A DNA stretch of 64,000 nt from Bacteriovoracaceae bacterium UBA6153 (GCA_002428265.1 DIUR01000012.1:297756-361755), one strand, 5' to 3'. Counted from the first letter of the stretch, positions 43,211-52,820 are shown. A program made the numbers and translations. The notes: generated by a model not told the origin, from the letters alone.

Positions 43211-44248
43211 TCAGAATACCAAATTAATTCTTGGTGAAAGGGCCAATCCGCCTATGTGTTTTTGCGGATTCCCGAAGTACAAATGGTATTCGGCCATAAG
43301 ATCAATGCTGTTATAGGTCCCTAAATAAAATCTAAGACCTGCTGCCGGGATTAGACCTATAATTGTCCCATCTTTGAGTTTTTGGCTAAGCTCCTGCCCT
43401 TGTGCGCTTACAAAACGCCTCTTAATGCTGTAGTCACCAAAAGACAGTGAAAGCCCTGAAACCCAGTCCATTTTTAACTTAGTGCCTCTGGTAAGAGGTG
43501 CATGATAGTCTACGAAAAGTCTGTATTGAATTGAGCGAACACTCTCTGGAACCTTTTGATCACTCATGTCGTTGATAATTTCAATCGCAAAACCTGACTG
43601 AAATCTGTGAGTCATATCTGCTACAAACTTAATTGAAGTCAATGCAGATCCTTTATCCAAGTTAGGATCTATTTTTTCATAGCTTGATCCAAGATATCCG
43701 AATGAAAACTGTAGATATTTTTTAAGTGTGTACTCATAGATGGCCACTGCAACTGTATCAATTGTTTTTTCAGACTGTGGCACAACAACCGTTTTTTGTG
43801 AGTCGAAAATAATAATCTCATCAGGCTTTTTAACAGGAATAACAACAGGTGGAGTTCCTGCCGCTTCAAGTTTTAATTGTCCATCTTGTGGATTTGTTTT
43901 AACTGCTGGAGCTGTTTCAACTGGAGTTATGACGATCGCAGGAGCTGGCTCAACTGGAGCCACTACTTCTACTGGTTTTGTTTCTTTTGCAATTTTCTTA
44001 TCAGCTGCTTTTAATTTCTTTGCATCTTTTTTAGAAACTTTTTCGATATCTTCCAGTGCCTCAGATTTTACTTCTACAGGTTCAACTTTAACAATTTCTT
44101 TAGTTTCAACTTGAGGAGCTACCTTTTTCTCACCAACGCTAAGTTTTCTCGCACCATCATCCTCTACACTAAGAGGCGCACTCTCAACAACCTGTTGAGC
44201 GTGAACAGTATTAAGCGAGAGAAATAAAATCCATCCTAGAACTTTCAT
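43211..44248 (-). CDS. Secreted protein with Lys/Val/Pro-rich linker and C-terminal barrel
   Basis: 345 residues from the ATG at 44248 (GGAGA upstream); signal peptide ends NTVHAQ. Residues 20-140 are low-complexity (repeated Pro, Val, Lys, Glu, Ala) and likely disordered or periplasm-spanning. The last 190 residues are amphipathic strands ending in PRINLVF, an outer-membrane barrel. It follows trpS by about 20 bases and may be cotranscribed. Function unknown. Confidence 0.75.
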   Translation of the reverse strand: MKVLGWILFLSLNTVHAQQVVESAPLSVEDDGARKLSVGEKKVAPQVETKEIVKVEPVEVKSEALEDIEKVSKKDAKKLKAADKKIAKETKPVEVVAPVEPAPAIVITPVETAPAVKTNPQDGQLKLEAAGTPPVVIPVKKPDEIIIFDSQKTVVVPQSEKTIDTVAVAIYEYTLKKYLQFSFGYLGSSYEKIDPNLDKGSALTSIKFVADMTHRFQSGFAIEIINDMSDQKVPESVRSIQYRLFVDYHAPLTRGTKLKMDWVSGLSLSFGDYSIKRRFVSAQGQELSQKLKDGTIIGLIPAAGLRFYLGTYNSIDLMAEYHLYFGNPQKHIGGLALSPRINLVF

Positions 44249-44269
44249 AGAGTCTCCATTCAAAACAAT

Positions 44270-45325
44270 CTATTTCACACCGATTGTTTTTTTAATTTCT
44301 TGAATTAATTTTTGGGCCTGTGGGCGAACTCTTGATGCCCCTTCTTCTAAAATTAAATCAATTTTTTTCGTATCGTTCATCAGCTCATTATAAATTTCAC
44401 GCGGCCCTCTCAATGTTTCGTTTAAAACATTTAAAAGATCTGCTTTTGCCTCACCCCATCCAATACCTTTTAAGTATCTAGAGCGAAGATCAGCAGTCTG
44501 ATCTGCTGTTGCGAAAGTCTGATAGAAATCAAAAATCAAAGAGTCGTCTGGATTTTTTGGTTCTGTCGGCCCACTTGAGTCAGTTGTGATTCTATTAATC
44601 AATTTCTGTAATTCTTTTTCTGTTGAAAAAAGTGGAATGTGATTATTGTAACTCTTGCTCATCTTTCTTCCATCAAGTCCTGATAAAAGTTTATTTCCTT
44701 CAGCAACAATCGCCTCGGGAGGAGTAAGAATAGATCCTTTAATTTTATATTTTGAATCTGGAGATTTTTGTCTCATCTTTTCATAGTCTTTTACGTAAAT
44801 ACTATTAAACGAATGAGCAATGTCACGAGCGATTTCGATATGCTGAAGCTGATCTGCTCCGACCGGAACCACATCTGCATTTAAAATCATAATATCGCAG
44901 GCCATGAGAACCGGATATGAGAAAAGTCCCATATTCACGCCAGAGTCGCGGTCGCGCTCTTCTTTTTCATTTTCCTGCACCATCGCTTTATAAGCATGAG
45001 CTCTGTTCATCAGTCCCTTGCTTGTAAAACAATTCATAATCCAGTTGAGTTCCAGGATTTCTGGCACATCACTTTGTTTATAAAGTGTCACAGTCTTAGG
45101 ATCAAGCCCCATAGCAAGCCATGTGGCAGCAACTTCATAAATATAGTTCTTTAAAACTTTTGCATCATGAACGTTAATTAATGAGTGATAATCAGCGATA
45201 AAATAATACGAATCATAAAGACCCGAGTTCGCCATTTCAATAGCAGGCTTAATAGCACCGATATAGTTACCTAAATGGGGCATCCCCGTGGGCTTCACGC
45301 CAGTTAAACAGATTTTTTTAGACAT
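44270..45325 (-). CDS. trpS: Tryptophanyl-tRNA synthetase
   Basis: 351 residues, class I synthetase. HIGH-type HLGN (17-20), KMSKS (221-225), GVKPTGMPHLGNYIGA as the N-terminal signature, ACDIMILNADVVPVGADQ split as CDIMIL and VVPVGADQLQH for the Trp pocket. It charges tRNA-Trp. An imperfect hairpin lies directly in front of its start codon. It follows the last gene of the pilus operon on the same strand. Confidence 0.96.
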   Translation of the reverse strand: MSKKICLTGVKPTGMPHLGNYIGAIKPAIEMANSGLYDSYYFIADYHSLINVHDAKVLKNYIYEVAATWLAMGLDPKTVTLYKQSDVPEILELNWIMNCFTSKGLMNRAHAYKAMVQENEKEERDRDSGVNMGLFSYPVLMACDIMILNADVVPVGADQLQHIEIARDIAHSFNSIYVKDYEKMRQKSPDSKYKIKGSILTPPEAIVAEGNKLLSGLDGRKMSKSYNNHIPLFSTEKELQKLINRITTDSSGPTEPKNPDDSLIFDFYQTFATADQTADLRSRYLKGIGWGEAKADLLNVLNETLRGPREIYNELMNDTKKIDLILEEGASRVRPQAQKLIQEIKKTIGVK

Positions 45326-45390
45326 AGATTCCTTCTCTCAAGACTCGCTTAAATCATAGACAATTTTAAGCGTTCTAAAAAGAGGAATCT
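45326..45390 (-). promoter_or_regulatory. trpS leader hairpin covering the ribosome site
   Basis: In the transcript, outer arms AGATTCCT and AGGAATCT and inner arms CGCTTAAA and TTTAAGCG nest around an 11-base loop. The outer 3' arm contains the Shine-Dalgarno AAGGA and ends one base before the ATG, so folding would mask it. It could also act as a weak terminator of the upstream operon. No Trp-codon leader peptide is seen. Confidence 0.45.
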
Positions 45391-45417
45391 TCCATTCTTT
45401 GCAGCTGTATGGTTTCT

Positions 45418-47223
45418 TTAGAACTCAGCTCTAGGATTTTCAAAGCTTTCCCACAGCCAGCCAGCAGACCCGATTGTTTCCATGTACCAATGAAAGCCTT
45501 CCAGAGGTACATCTTGATTAGACGGCATAGGGCTTGTGAAGATCTTTTTATCGCTCACACAGGCAAAAATGCGGCTTATATCAAGCTCATAATCACGAGC
45601 TTCCTTATTTGTTGCAGGTCTCACTCTATCGAGCTTTATTCCACACATTTTCTCTAGTGAGGTAGTCGTTAAGTAAGCAAGCTCGGCTCCCGGATAATAA
45701 AAACTCTCTGCAATAGGCCAGTTCCAGAAAACCCTTTTTGGATCAGTCTGCCCAGGATTGGGATTATGAGTTCCATCATAAAGAGTCTCCATCGCACCTT
45801 CACCGATAAAATCGATAAAAACTAAGTGATTTTTTCCATCCCATTTTGAGATGGCATAAATTCCAGAATGCACTCCGGCCACACAATCTTTAAACTCAGC
45901 AGTGCAAACAAATGGTTGGTACTGCTGAATCTTACTCGTCCATTTTATCTTCTTATTTGTTTTTGCATTTCGATTCATGTAAGCAACCGGACCATTTTGC
46001 CCAAATCCATTGTGGGCCCCCACTGATAAAAACGGTATCAATAACTGTTTTGCGTTTTTTCTTGGACAATAAAAATGATGCTCAGACATATTTATTACTA
46101 AATGCGCGCGCTTCACTGATGATGAAATATCTTCAACTCCGACTTTATATAAATTGGCATGTATTCCAGTCGGATCAGTTATTCTCTGAGATAATCCAGG
46201 AGGTCCATCATTACATTGATCAAAGGCAGGCTCAGAGTTAGCAATCGTGACAAAGTACTCCGATTTTGGTTTGTTAATTTCAAAATAGGGACTCTGCTTA
46301 TAAGTTGTACATCCAACCCAAGTATCACCCACTCTTTTTTTATCCCCACCACAGGCCTCTTCCATTTGCATCTCTGGCTTTAGCTGGCCATGCACATAAC
46401 CCGGGCAACCAAAAAAATTATCAACAGTAGAAAAGAAACAACCTACAGGAGGCGCCTTTGGATATGTTAATGTAAGCGGACTACTTCCCGTTCCTACATC
46501 GCGCTCATACTCTGATCTCACCTTACCAAGCTTGAAGCCAACATCTGTAAAATTTGCTTTAATGGCCGCGCGGCTAGCATCCCCAGAAGGATTATAAGTC
46601 TGATAAGCACTTGCTAGATTAATTCCATAATCTTTTATCCATTGTGCATTTATATTGGGACACTCGATAGCAAGCTCTGCCACTGATCTGGATTTTGTCA
46701 TTGTGACCGAAGTACACCCATCTCCACCAGTATCACTTGTATATCTCAATTCATTGGCCTTAATTCTCGTCAGTATCCCACTTGCCCATGCAAAGGTTTC
46801 ACCTGCTTTTGGGATAAGTGCTCCTTCAAGAACTTTTGTATAACCCACTTGAGCGAGACGTTCTTTTTCAAACATTTCTATCGTGAGCCCGCTGAACTGA
46901 CTGGCAAGATCAACACCGAACTCTGATTTCCAAAGAGCGTTTATATCAGGGCATTTGACTGCCACTTGTTTGGGATTAGTGTCGGCATTAAAGACAATAG
47001 AGCTGCATCCTCCTGCCGACTTGCCAGTATATAATAATTCATTAGATGCTGAACGTTTCAGTTTCCCATTTGCCCAATCAATAGTATCGCCAATCGTTGG
47101 AAGTATGGCCCCATTAATTGATGCCTGAAAAACTTCTGTAAGTTTTTTAATTTGAGCAGTATCAGCTAGTGCATTTTGAAGTAATAAAGAAGCTAGCAAA
47201 GGAGCCATTAATATTTTTTTCAT
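45418..47223 (-). CDS. 601-residue secreted protein at the end of the pilus operon
   Basis: Signal peptide ends NALADT. Two tandem repeats of about 85 residues follow: one with GDTIDWANGKLKR, NELLYTG, KCPDINALW, the other with GETFAWASGILTR, NELRYTS, ECPNINAQW. Between about 280 and 420 the chain is Cys-rich; later segments such as HLVINMSEHHFYCP, VGAHNGFGQ and GIYAISKWDGKNHLVFIDF look globular. No known family or catalytic motif recognised. It starts 21 bases after the spore-coat-U-like gene, same strand. Confidence 0.75.
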   Translation of the reverse strand: MKKILMAPLLASLLLQNALADTAQIKKLTEVFQASINGAILPTIGDTIDWANGKLKRSASNELLYTGKSAGGCSSIVFNADTNPKQVAVKCPDINALWKSEFGVDLASQFSGLTIEMFEKERLAQVGYTKVLEGALIPKAGETFAWASGILTRIKANELRYTSDTGGDGCTSVTMTKSRSVAELAIECPNINAQWIKDYGINLASAYQTYNPSGDASRAAIKANFTDVGFKLGKVRSEYERDVGTGSSPLTLTYPKAPPVGCFFSTVDNFFGCPGYVHGQLKPEMQMEEACGGDKKRVGDTWVGCTTYKQSPYFEINKPKSEYFVTIANSEPAFDQCNDGPPGLSQRITDPTGIHANLYKVGVEDISSSVKRAHLVINMSEHHFYCPRKNAKQLLIPFLSVGAHNGFGQNGPVAYMNRNAKTNKKIKWTSKIQQYQPFVCTAEFKDCVAGVHSGIYAISKWDGKNHLVFIDFIGEGAMETLYDGTHNPNPGQTDPKRVFWNWPIAESFYYPGAELAYLTTTSLEKMCGIKLDRVRPATNKEARDYELDISRIFACVSDKKIFTSPMPSNQDVPLEGFHWYMETIGSAGWLWESFENPRAEF

Positions 47224-47244
47224 AATTTTCTTTTTTAATTTTTA

Positions 47245-48183
47245 TCAGTCATTACTAATAACTGATAAAGTTAGATAATCTTGATATATTCCAGGATCTT
47301 TGTTGGTGACAGAATTAATCTGAACTCTGATAGGAACTTGCGCCCCACCAGAAGGAGTTCTACCTGTTGCGCTGGCAATAGTTACAGGATTACTCGCAGA
47401 AGAGTTTAATGACTTGAGAGAATTATTAACAAAGAAATCATAGCTAATTAATGAATTAGTACCTGTTCCATCAGTTCTTTTTAAATAGCCATTATTAGTA
47501 GATGAGACTTTTAAAATATATCCAGCGTTACTCACGATACGCGTATCAAAGGCGAGTTGCTCATCTTCTTCAAGTTCACCAAAATCTAATGTTTTTGAAG
47601 TTTTTGAAGCATCATAAACTCCTCCTGTATCTACGAGAGATAAGGAAACAAATTTAGCAATATTGATATAAACATACAGATCTTTATAACCTTCCCAACC
47701 ATTGATATTAGTGTAGGTCCCTGAGTAAGCCTGAACTTGAACAACGTCAATATAGCTTCCTGATCTAGGAGGAGATCCAGCATTGATTGGAGCAAGGGTA
47801 AAATAATAAGTCAGGCTTTTAATTTGATCTTTTGCGATTGTTCCAAATAGAACTTCGTTAGTAGAACCAATATCACTTGGCTCTTTTAAAACACCTGTAG
47901 AATTGGCATTTTTATAAAGATTATAATAAATTAAATCACCATTCGATAAATTCAGCGCACGACGAGAATAGTTCCCGGCCCATCCTTTAGTGAAGGCCAG
48001 AAAAAAATTACTACACGGAACCCCATTATTTTTTGTTCTCTCAATCGTAACATTTCCAGGAGTCGTCGGATTAGTATCTCCAACGTTAAAAATGAATACT
48101 GGAGTCGTTAGATTATAACCACAATCTGCATAGGCATTTGTCGCGATCATAAAAATCATGAGAAATAAGAATTTTATTTTCAT
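47245..48183 (-). CDS. Spore coat U-like (SCPU) pilus tip or minor subunit
   Basis: 312 residues, signal peptide ends NAYAD. Two domains each resemble SCPU/archaic pilin folds; the C-terminal one ends PGIYQDYLTLSVISND, with the Tyr-Asp-x-Leu pattern of a pilin final strand. A tip adhesin with a two-domain shape is typical of Csu-like operons (CsuE-like). The start overlaps the usher stop by 4 bases. Confidence 0.78.
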   Translation of the reverse strand: MKIKFLFLMIFMIATNAYADCGYNLTTPVFIFNVGDTNPTTPGNVTIERTKNNGVPCSNFFLAFTKGWAGNYSRRALNLSNGDLIYYNLYKNANSTGVLKEPSDIGSTNEVLFGTIAKDQIKSLTYYFTLAPINAGSPPRSGSYIDVVQVQAYSGTYTNINGWEGYKDLYVYINIAKFVSLSLVDTGGVYDASKTSKTLDFGELEEDEQLAFDTRIVSNAGYILKVSSTNNGYLKRTDGTGTNSLISYDFFVNNSLKSLNSSASNPVTIASATGRTPSGGAQVPIRVQINSVTNKDPGIYQDYLTLSVISND

Positions 48184-50636
48184 AAAGCGTTCTCTCCTTC
48201 AGGGAGAATAATGTTTCCGATATCAACTATACCTTGCTTTTCCTTGCTCAAGTCAAGCTGAGCAGGGCTATATTTTTCATCATCAATTTGAATAGTTCCG
48301 GAAGTCGCTTCAATCCCCTCAATAAAGAACTCTCCTTCTCGATCGGTAAAAAACGGAGTGCTCTTTCCAGTGTTTGAAGTCCAAAAACCGACTTTTAATC
48401 CAACTGGTTTTTTAGACTTATCAAGGATACTTCCACGAAGAACCACTAATCCTGATTTACCAATTATGAATAAGTGCCCACTATTTTTAGTTGGATACAC
48501 AACAAAACTTTCTTGCCCGAGAATATATCCTGGTTCGAGATTGCTTGGATCAAGTTGAAGCCTTCTGTATTGATAAGGAGTAAGGCCGGAAACAAGTGAC
48601 TCTCCAAAGAGTCCCGTACTTGCATCGTTCACACCACTAGATGTCTGAACAGCAAACTTTTGTCCCTTCCAATCTTTGTTCGGTTTAAAGATAACAAAAC
48701 TATTAGAGATAGGTCTTCCAATAGAAAATCCTGCATCATCACCATTATGAACAAAGGCAAATGAACTCAAGAGGCGTACACTGGTCTTAGACCCAACAGA
48801 GTCCCCGTTATTTTTTACAACATCTTCGCGTACGCCTAGATCGGCCAGCACTGTATTGTATTGAAGATCCAGGTATCCATTCTTAGACAAAATATTATCA
48901 TCTACCGAAGCAGAAGCTTTAAGGTCGTTATACTTTTTCCCAGTATCTCTGATAACAGTTAAGCGTTTTGTCTGTGTCTCTTTTTCATAGAATGCTGATG
49001 CAAACGTAGAGCTTCCGCCAAAAGTCATATTAAAGAAAAAATAAACCTGATCAGACCATGTCTTAAATTCATCTCTCGATTTTCCCGCATAAACAGTAAA
49101 TGAACTCGAGTCAAAAATTTTAGTCGTCAAGCTTCCGTTATAAGCGATTCTAGGATTTTCTGCGATGGTAGGATTTTGATAACTTCCACCTAAGGCCACA
49201 TTAAATCTTTCAAAAAGTGGAACACTGTAAGAAGCCGTTAAAGTTGTATCGAAACGATTCTTGAAATTCTCGCCCCCCTCATTAAACCAAGGTGAACGGT
49301 ATTCAATTTTGGTAGTAAGCGTATGACTATCGTACCAATAAGCACCAAAAAGATTTAGCTGATAAGTTGCCTGAGTGACGTAACCATTATTCAAATCATT
49401 TTTAGTTCCGGCCACATCGAATGACCAGTTACCAAATCTTGTTGAAAAGATATGATTAGTACCAAGAAGAGTATATTTTTTACTCCCTTGTGCATAAGCA
49501 CTTAGTGTCCAGCTTTTTGCTAGCCCATGCTGATAAAAGCCAGTTACAAATGTCCCATCTTTATCTTCATATTGCCTGTCTCCATCATCATCGTAAGATA
49601 ATAATCCCGAAGCTAATGAATAACGACTTACACCTTCTGCGAGCAGGTCAAGAGACCCTGATTCATTAAAAGTAAAAACTTTGGTCGCACCAAACTCATC
49701 AACTAGTTCGATGACAATTTTATTAATCCCATTATTTAATGGAATATCTCTTACTGAGTACCTTCCGGCATTCATATACTCTGTCTTTAAAAGAATATTG
49801 TTAACGTAAGTCTTAACTAATGATCTTGTATCGACCTGATACTCAAGAGAAGATGTTGGTGTTACTAAGCGGTATGGATTCAGTGAAAAATCTTTATAAA
49901 AAGAAACCCCACCTAAAGCATATGCTTGTTGATATCCAATAATCGGATAATTGACATCCCCTGCTTCAAATCTCTGCATACGATTCGGCCTATCGTAAGT
50001 CGCACGACTTTGCTGTCTGGCCCAGTGCTTTTTTCTCGTCGTCTGATAATTCATCTGGTTTTCAAAAGACACTTTTTTAATGTTCATAAAAGCGTCAGTC
50101 TGAGCAGTGAAAGCATCTTCCTGATTGGTTTTTTTATTCCACGACTGTTCTAACTTATAATTTACTCCAAGAGAAAATGGAGCTGGCTCTGTTGCTTTTC
50201 TAGAATAGTAAGGCATCAGATCATCATAAACATTCGCGTCGTTTGGCCTTAAGTCCCCGGGAGGAATTTGAATTGAGAAACGAAGTTCTGAAGGGTGGTA
50301 AGTGATTCTAAAAGGCAATTGTTCAGGAGAGACATCCCCTTCAGGAATCTTATAATCAACAAGTTTTTCTTCACGAATTTTATCTGAAAGAATCCTTGTT
50401 AAGTCACTTCCTGAAACCTGCTGAATTTTTTCTCCGGATAAAACAACATTTACTTCACCGATAAAAAAATCACCAAGAGTCGCATCTATTAACTGCCTCT
50501 TGCCGGCTTCTGATGACTTTCCAAAAACTTTTTTAAAAAGCTCATCGCTCGATTGAGATTGTGCGAAGGTTTTAGAATTAGATCCTAATATTATTCCGAC
50601 GCTAAAAATGATTAGTCTTATATTAATCTTTCTCAA
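48180..50636 (-). CDS. Archaic chaperone-usher pilus usher
   Basis: 818 residues, signal peptide ends KTFAQ. N-terminal domain at 30-130, a 24-strand barrel with plug (RYSVRDIPLNNGINKIVI, YEDKDGTFVTGFYQHG), and C-terminal domains after 690 (VVLRGSILDKSKKP). This is the outer-membrane assembly platform of the FimD/CsuD superfamily. It overlaps the chaperone gene by 14 bases and the SCPU gene by 4. Confidence 0.9.
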   Translation of the reverse strand: MRKINIRLIIFSVGIILGSNSKTFAQSQSSDELFKKVFGKSSEAGKRQLIDATLGDFFIGEVNVVLSGEKIQQVSGSDLTRILSDKIREEKLVDYKIPEGDVSPEQLPFRITYHPSELRFSIQIPPGDLRPNDANVYDDLMPYYSRKATEPAPFSLGVNYKLEQSWNKKTNQEDAFTAQTDAFMNIKKVSFENQMNYQTTRKKHWARQQSRATYDRPNRMQRFEAGDVNYPIIGYQQAYALGGVSFYKDFSLNPYRLVTPTSSLEYQVDTRSLVKTYVNNILLKTEYMNAGRYSVRDIPLNNGINKIVIELVDEFGATKVFTFNESGSLDLLAEGVSRYSLASGLLSYDDDGDRQYEDKDGTFVTGFYQHGLAKSWTLSAYAQGSKKYTLLGTNHIFSTRFGNWSFDVAGTKNDLNNGYVTQATYQLNLFGAYWYDSHTLTTKIEYRSPWFNEGGENFKNRFDTTLTASYSVPLFERFNVALGGSYQNPTIAENPRIAYNGSLTTKIFDSSSFTVYAGKSRDEFKTWSDQVYFFFNMTFGGSSTFASAFYEKETQTKRLTVIRDTGKKYNDLKASASVDDNILSKNGYLDLQYNTVLADLGVREDVVKNNGDSVGSKTSVRLLSSFAFVHNGDDAGFSIGRPISNSFVIFKPNKDWKGQKFAVQTSSGVNDASTGLFGESLVSGLTPYQYRRLQLDPSNLEPGYILGQESFVVYPTKNSGHLFIIGKSGLVVLRGSILDKSKKPVGLKVGFWTSNTGKSTPFFTDREGEFFIEGIEATSGTIQIDDEKYSPAQLDLSKEKQGIVDIGNIILPEGENAL

Positions 50637-51339
50637 AATTAATTTTTACCTTGTCAGATAATTGAATCTCTTTAAATTTTCCAACGCGTTCAAATTTAAA
50701 AATTCTTTCAGACATTGCCAAAATATTTTCGCCTGTCATTCCTTTTAAATCTTCAGCTTTTAATTCAATACTTTTTTTACCTGTAACTTTCATTTCCAGA
50801 TTTGAAAGAACCTGATGCTTCTTACCTTTGTTTTCTAGAACAAAAGAAATATTTTTATCAGTTACATCCATTTTTTTCAAAGAGACGTCAGAACTATAAT
50901 CTTCAGCTTCAACATACAAAGCAGCTACATAACGAAGAAGTACTTTAATGCTGGCCTTTTGTTTTTTGTTCTTATCAAGCTCAATCGGAAGCTGTTCAGC
51001 TACAAGCCTATAAGACAACTCTGTTGTTGGAACAGTTTTACCAACCCATGTGACTTTCACAGATCTTTTTTCGTTTGGTGGAATGATTAGTTGAGAAGGG
51101 TAAATTGAAAGTTCATCACCGATTTTTTCATTTGTCTCTACTCCCTCTGCGTTCATCTGGCGCTTTAAAAGACTTGCCGTGACCGCAATTGGCTGTTCAG
51201 AATCATTCTCTAGATAAAAGAGTGCTGAATTTTTAGTGCCTTTAATTCCAATCGACGTAGACATTGGTGAGAACTTAAATGCATAAGAATTAAAACTAAT
51301 GAATAAGCTAAATAATGCGAATAAAATGTTGCGCTTCAT
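50623..51339 (-). CDS. Periplasmic pilus chaperone (PapD/CsuC-like)
   Basis: 238 residues, signal peptide ends SYAF. Two Ig-like domains; SALFYLENDSEQPIAVTASL, IPPNEKRSVKVTWVG and LSYRLVAEQLPIELD show the G1/F1 strand region that donates to pilins. It chaperones the pilins to the usher encoded next. The position within the operon supports the role. Confidence 0.88.
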   Translation of the reverse strand: MKRNILFALFSLFISFNSYAFKFSPMSTSIGIKGTKNSALFYLENDSEQPIAVTASLLKRQMNAEGVETNEKIGDELSIYPSQLIIPPNEKRSVKVTWVGKTVPTTELSYRLVAEQLPIELDKNKKQKASIKVLLRYVAALYVEAEDYSSDVSLKKMDVTDKNISFVLENKGKKHQVLSNLEMKVTGKKSIELKAEDLKGMTGENILAMSERIFKFERVGKFKEIQLSDKVKINFEKD

Positions 51340-51401
51340 TCCTTGAAACCGCCTTTTTGAAGTTCATTCTATTTTACAGAACAATCGAATTTCACACAAA
51401 G

Positions 51402-51758
51402 TTAATTTGCAGAAATCTTTAAGAAAATTGGCCTACTATCAGGCATGACTGCCTTCAAATGATTGATAAGTAGCTCATACTGAATTGTCCTGTCATTGCC
51501 TGCTAAAAGCTTGATATGTCCATCCATCCCGACTTGATCCAAACCTTCAACTTCAAATTTCTGAGCTTCTCTTAGATATTTAGAATTAATATGGCTGGAA
51601 AATGTTACGAGACTTTTTGATGAACTCAATTGCGTTTGCACAACCCTGGTATCAATGGCCGGAGGAACATACCCTCTCAACATAAGTGTTGTTCGATCAT
51701 CAGCGAATGATGATGTTGAAAATACCAATGCCAAAAATAAAATTGTATATGCTCTCAT
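51402..51758 (-). CDS. Small secreted minor pilin-like protein
   Basis: 118 residues, signal peptide ends SSFADD. TLMLRGYVPPAIDTRV right after cleavage parallels TLLLQ in the two pilins downstream of their signals, so it is probably a diverged or minor subunit. It lies between the second pilin and the chaperone, in the same direction. Confidence in the pilin call is limited. Confidence 0.55.
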   Translation of the reverse strand: MRAYTILFLALVFSTSSFADDRTTLMLRGYVPPAIDTRVVQTQLSSSKSLVTFSSHINSKYLREAQKFEVEGLDQVGMDGHIKLLAGNDRTIQYELLINHLKAVMPDSRPIFLKISAN

Positions 51759-51776
51759 GAAGAGCGTATCGGAAGA

Positions 51777-51801
51777 ATACCTGACAAACTTTAACAGGTA
51801 T
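51777..51801 (-). other. Hairpin between the second pilin and the minor pilin genes
   Basis: ATACCTG/CAGGTAT with an 11-base loop on the minus strand, 14 bases after the second pilin stop. No strong T-run follows, so it may be a weak attenuator or an mRNA 3' end. Confidence 0.35.
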
Positions 51802-51814
51802 AGCGAAAGATCTG

Positions 51815-52285
51815 CTATCTAGCTGCAATATCTAGGGTTACAGTATCAGAATATGTACCTTCGATCATCGTCTCTACAGATTTTCCTGCATAAGAAATAG
51901 TGAGATTTCTACTCACAGTAACAGGCATTGTCTGAGTTCTGGTAAAGACTGTTCCCGCTGCCGTGTTCAGATTTACGTTTGATCCATCAAGCTTCATTGT
52001 GTAAGTGAAAACTTCTGCTCCATTTTCGCGCTTTAATTTACCAAGATTGGCACTCGTCACTGTGACTTTGTATCCTGTTTTAGAATTTGATTTCTCAACG
52101 ATAGTAGCAACTTTTAAATTTGTTTGAGTCGTCGTTAAATCAAGTGATGAAGCTACGGCAACTGGAGTGACTTCGATACTTACTCTTCTAGGGTTGATCG
52201 CTTGAAGCAGTAGTGTTCCAGTCGTAGCAGAGAAGGTCTCTGTCGAAAGTGTTAATAAATATATTGCGGTGATAATTGTTTTCAT
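51815..52285 (-). CDS. Archaic (spore coat U-like) pilin, second copy
   Basis: 156 residues, signal peptide ends ETFSAT. It is clearly paralogous to the protein at 52347: both have TLLLQ near the mature start, SNSKTGYKVT-TSA-LGKLKR, and a final MIEGxYSDTxTL-IA strand. There is no Cys pair. The last strand fits the donor-accepting pilin fold. Likely one of two main subunits. Confidence 0.75.
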   Translation of the reverse strand: MKTIITAIYLLTLSTETFSATTGTLLLQAINPRRVSIEVTPVAVASSLDLTTTQTNLKVATIVEKSNSKTGYKVTVTSANLGKLKRENGAEVFTYTMKLDGSNVNLNTAAGTVFTRTQTMPVTVSRNLTISYAGKSVETMIEGTYSDTVTLDIAAR

Positions 52286-52306
52286 CGTCCCTAATATTTA
52301 TAAAAC

Positions 52307-52329
52307 TGGCCGCCCATCATGAGCGGCCA
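52307..52329 (-). terminator. Attenuator-like hairpin after the first pilin
   Basis: On the minus strand TGGCCGC/GCGGCCA encloses a 9-base loop and is followed by GTTTTATAAA. It lies 18 bases after the first pilin stop and before the second pilin. Partial termination would make the first pilin the most abundant product, a common fimbrial arrangement. Confidence 0.55.
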
Positions 52330-52346
52330 TATTGAACAATTTAAAA

Positions 52347-52820
52347 TTAGTTAGAAGCAATATTAAGAGTAAGTGTATCGCTGTATACACCTTCGATCAT
52401 TGATTCTGCAGCTACACCTGTATAAGAGATCGCAAGATCTTTATTTACGTTAACTGATGCAGCAGAAGGATTTGTGAAAACTGTACCCGCTGCAGTTGAA
52501 AGACCTACTGCTGCTCCACCGTACTTAAGTGTATAAGAGAAAACTTCTGATCCAGCATCTCTCTTAAGTTTTCCAAGTTGTGCTGAAGTAATAGTGACTT
52601 TGTAACCAGTCTTAGAGTTTGACTGCTCGTTCACAGTTGCAACTTTAAGATCTACTTGAGTTGTTTCTAGGTCAAGAGCTGAAGCTACAGCTACTGGTGT
52701 TATTGCGATTGCTACTTTTTTAGCTACACTGCCTTGAAGAAGTAATGTTCCCGACGATGCAGAAAATGCAGATGTTGTAGTTAAAGTTAAAAGTGCAGTA
52801 ACGGCTAGTAATCTTTTCAT
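52347..52820 (-). CDS. Archaic (spore coat U-like) pilin, first copy; likely major subunit
   Basis: 157 residues, signal peptide ends SAFSA. The mature chain begins SSGTLLLQGSVA, shares the SNSKTGYKVT core with its downstream paralogue and ends YSDTLTLNIASN. AGAGGAGCT gives a strong ribosome site. It is the first gene of the pilus operon and precedes a hairpin, so it should be the most expressed. No Cys, unlike classical Fim pilins. Confidence 0.78.
   Translation of the reverse strand: MKRLLAVTALLTLTTTSAFSASSGTLLLQGSVAKKVAIAITPVAVASALDLETTQVDLKVATVNEQSNSKTGYKVTITSAQLGKLKRDAGSEVFSYTLKYGGAAVGLSTAAGTVFTNPSAASVNVNKDLAISYTGVAAESMIEGVYSDTLTLNIASN

Noticed and set aside
43095..43316. 73-codon plus-strand reading frame before the barrel gene end
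   Set aside because: No ribosome site, half of it lies antisense to the 43211-44248 gene, and it has no protein-like features.
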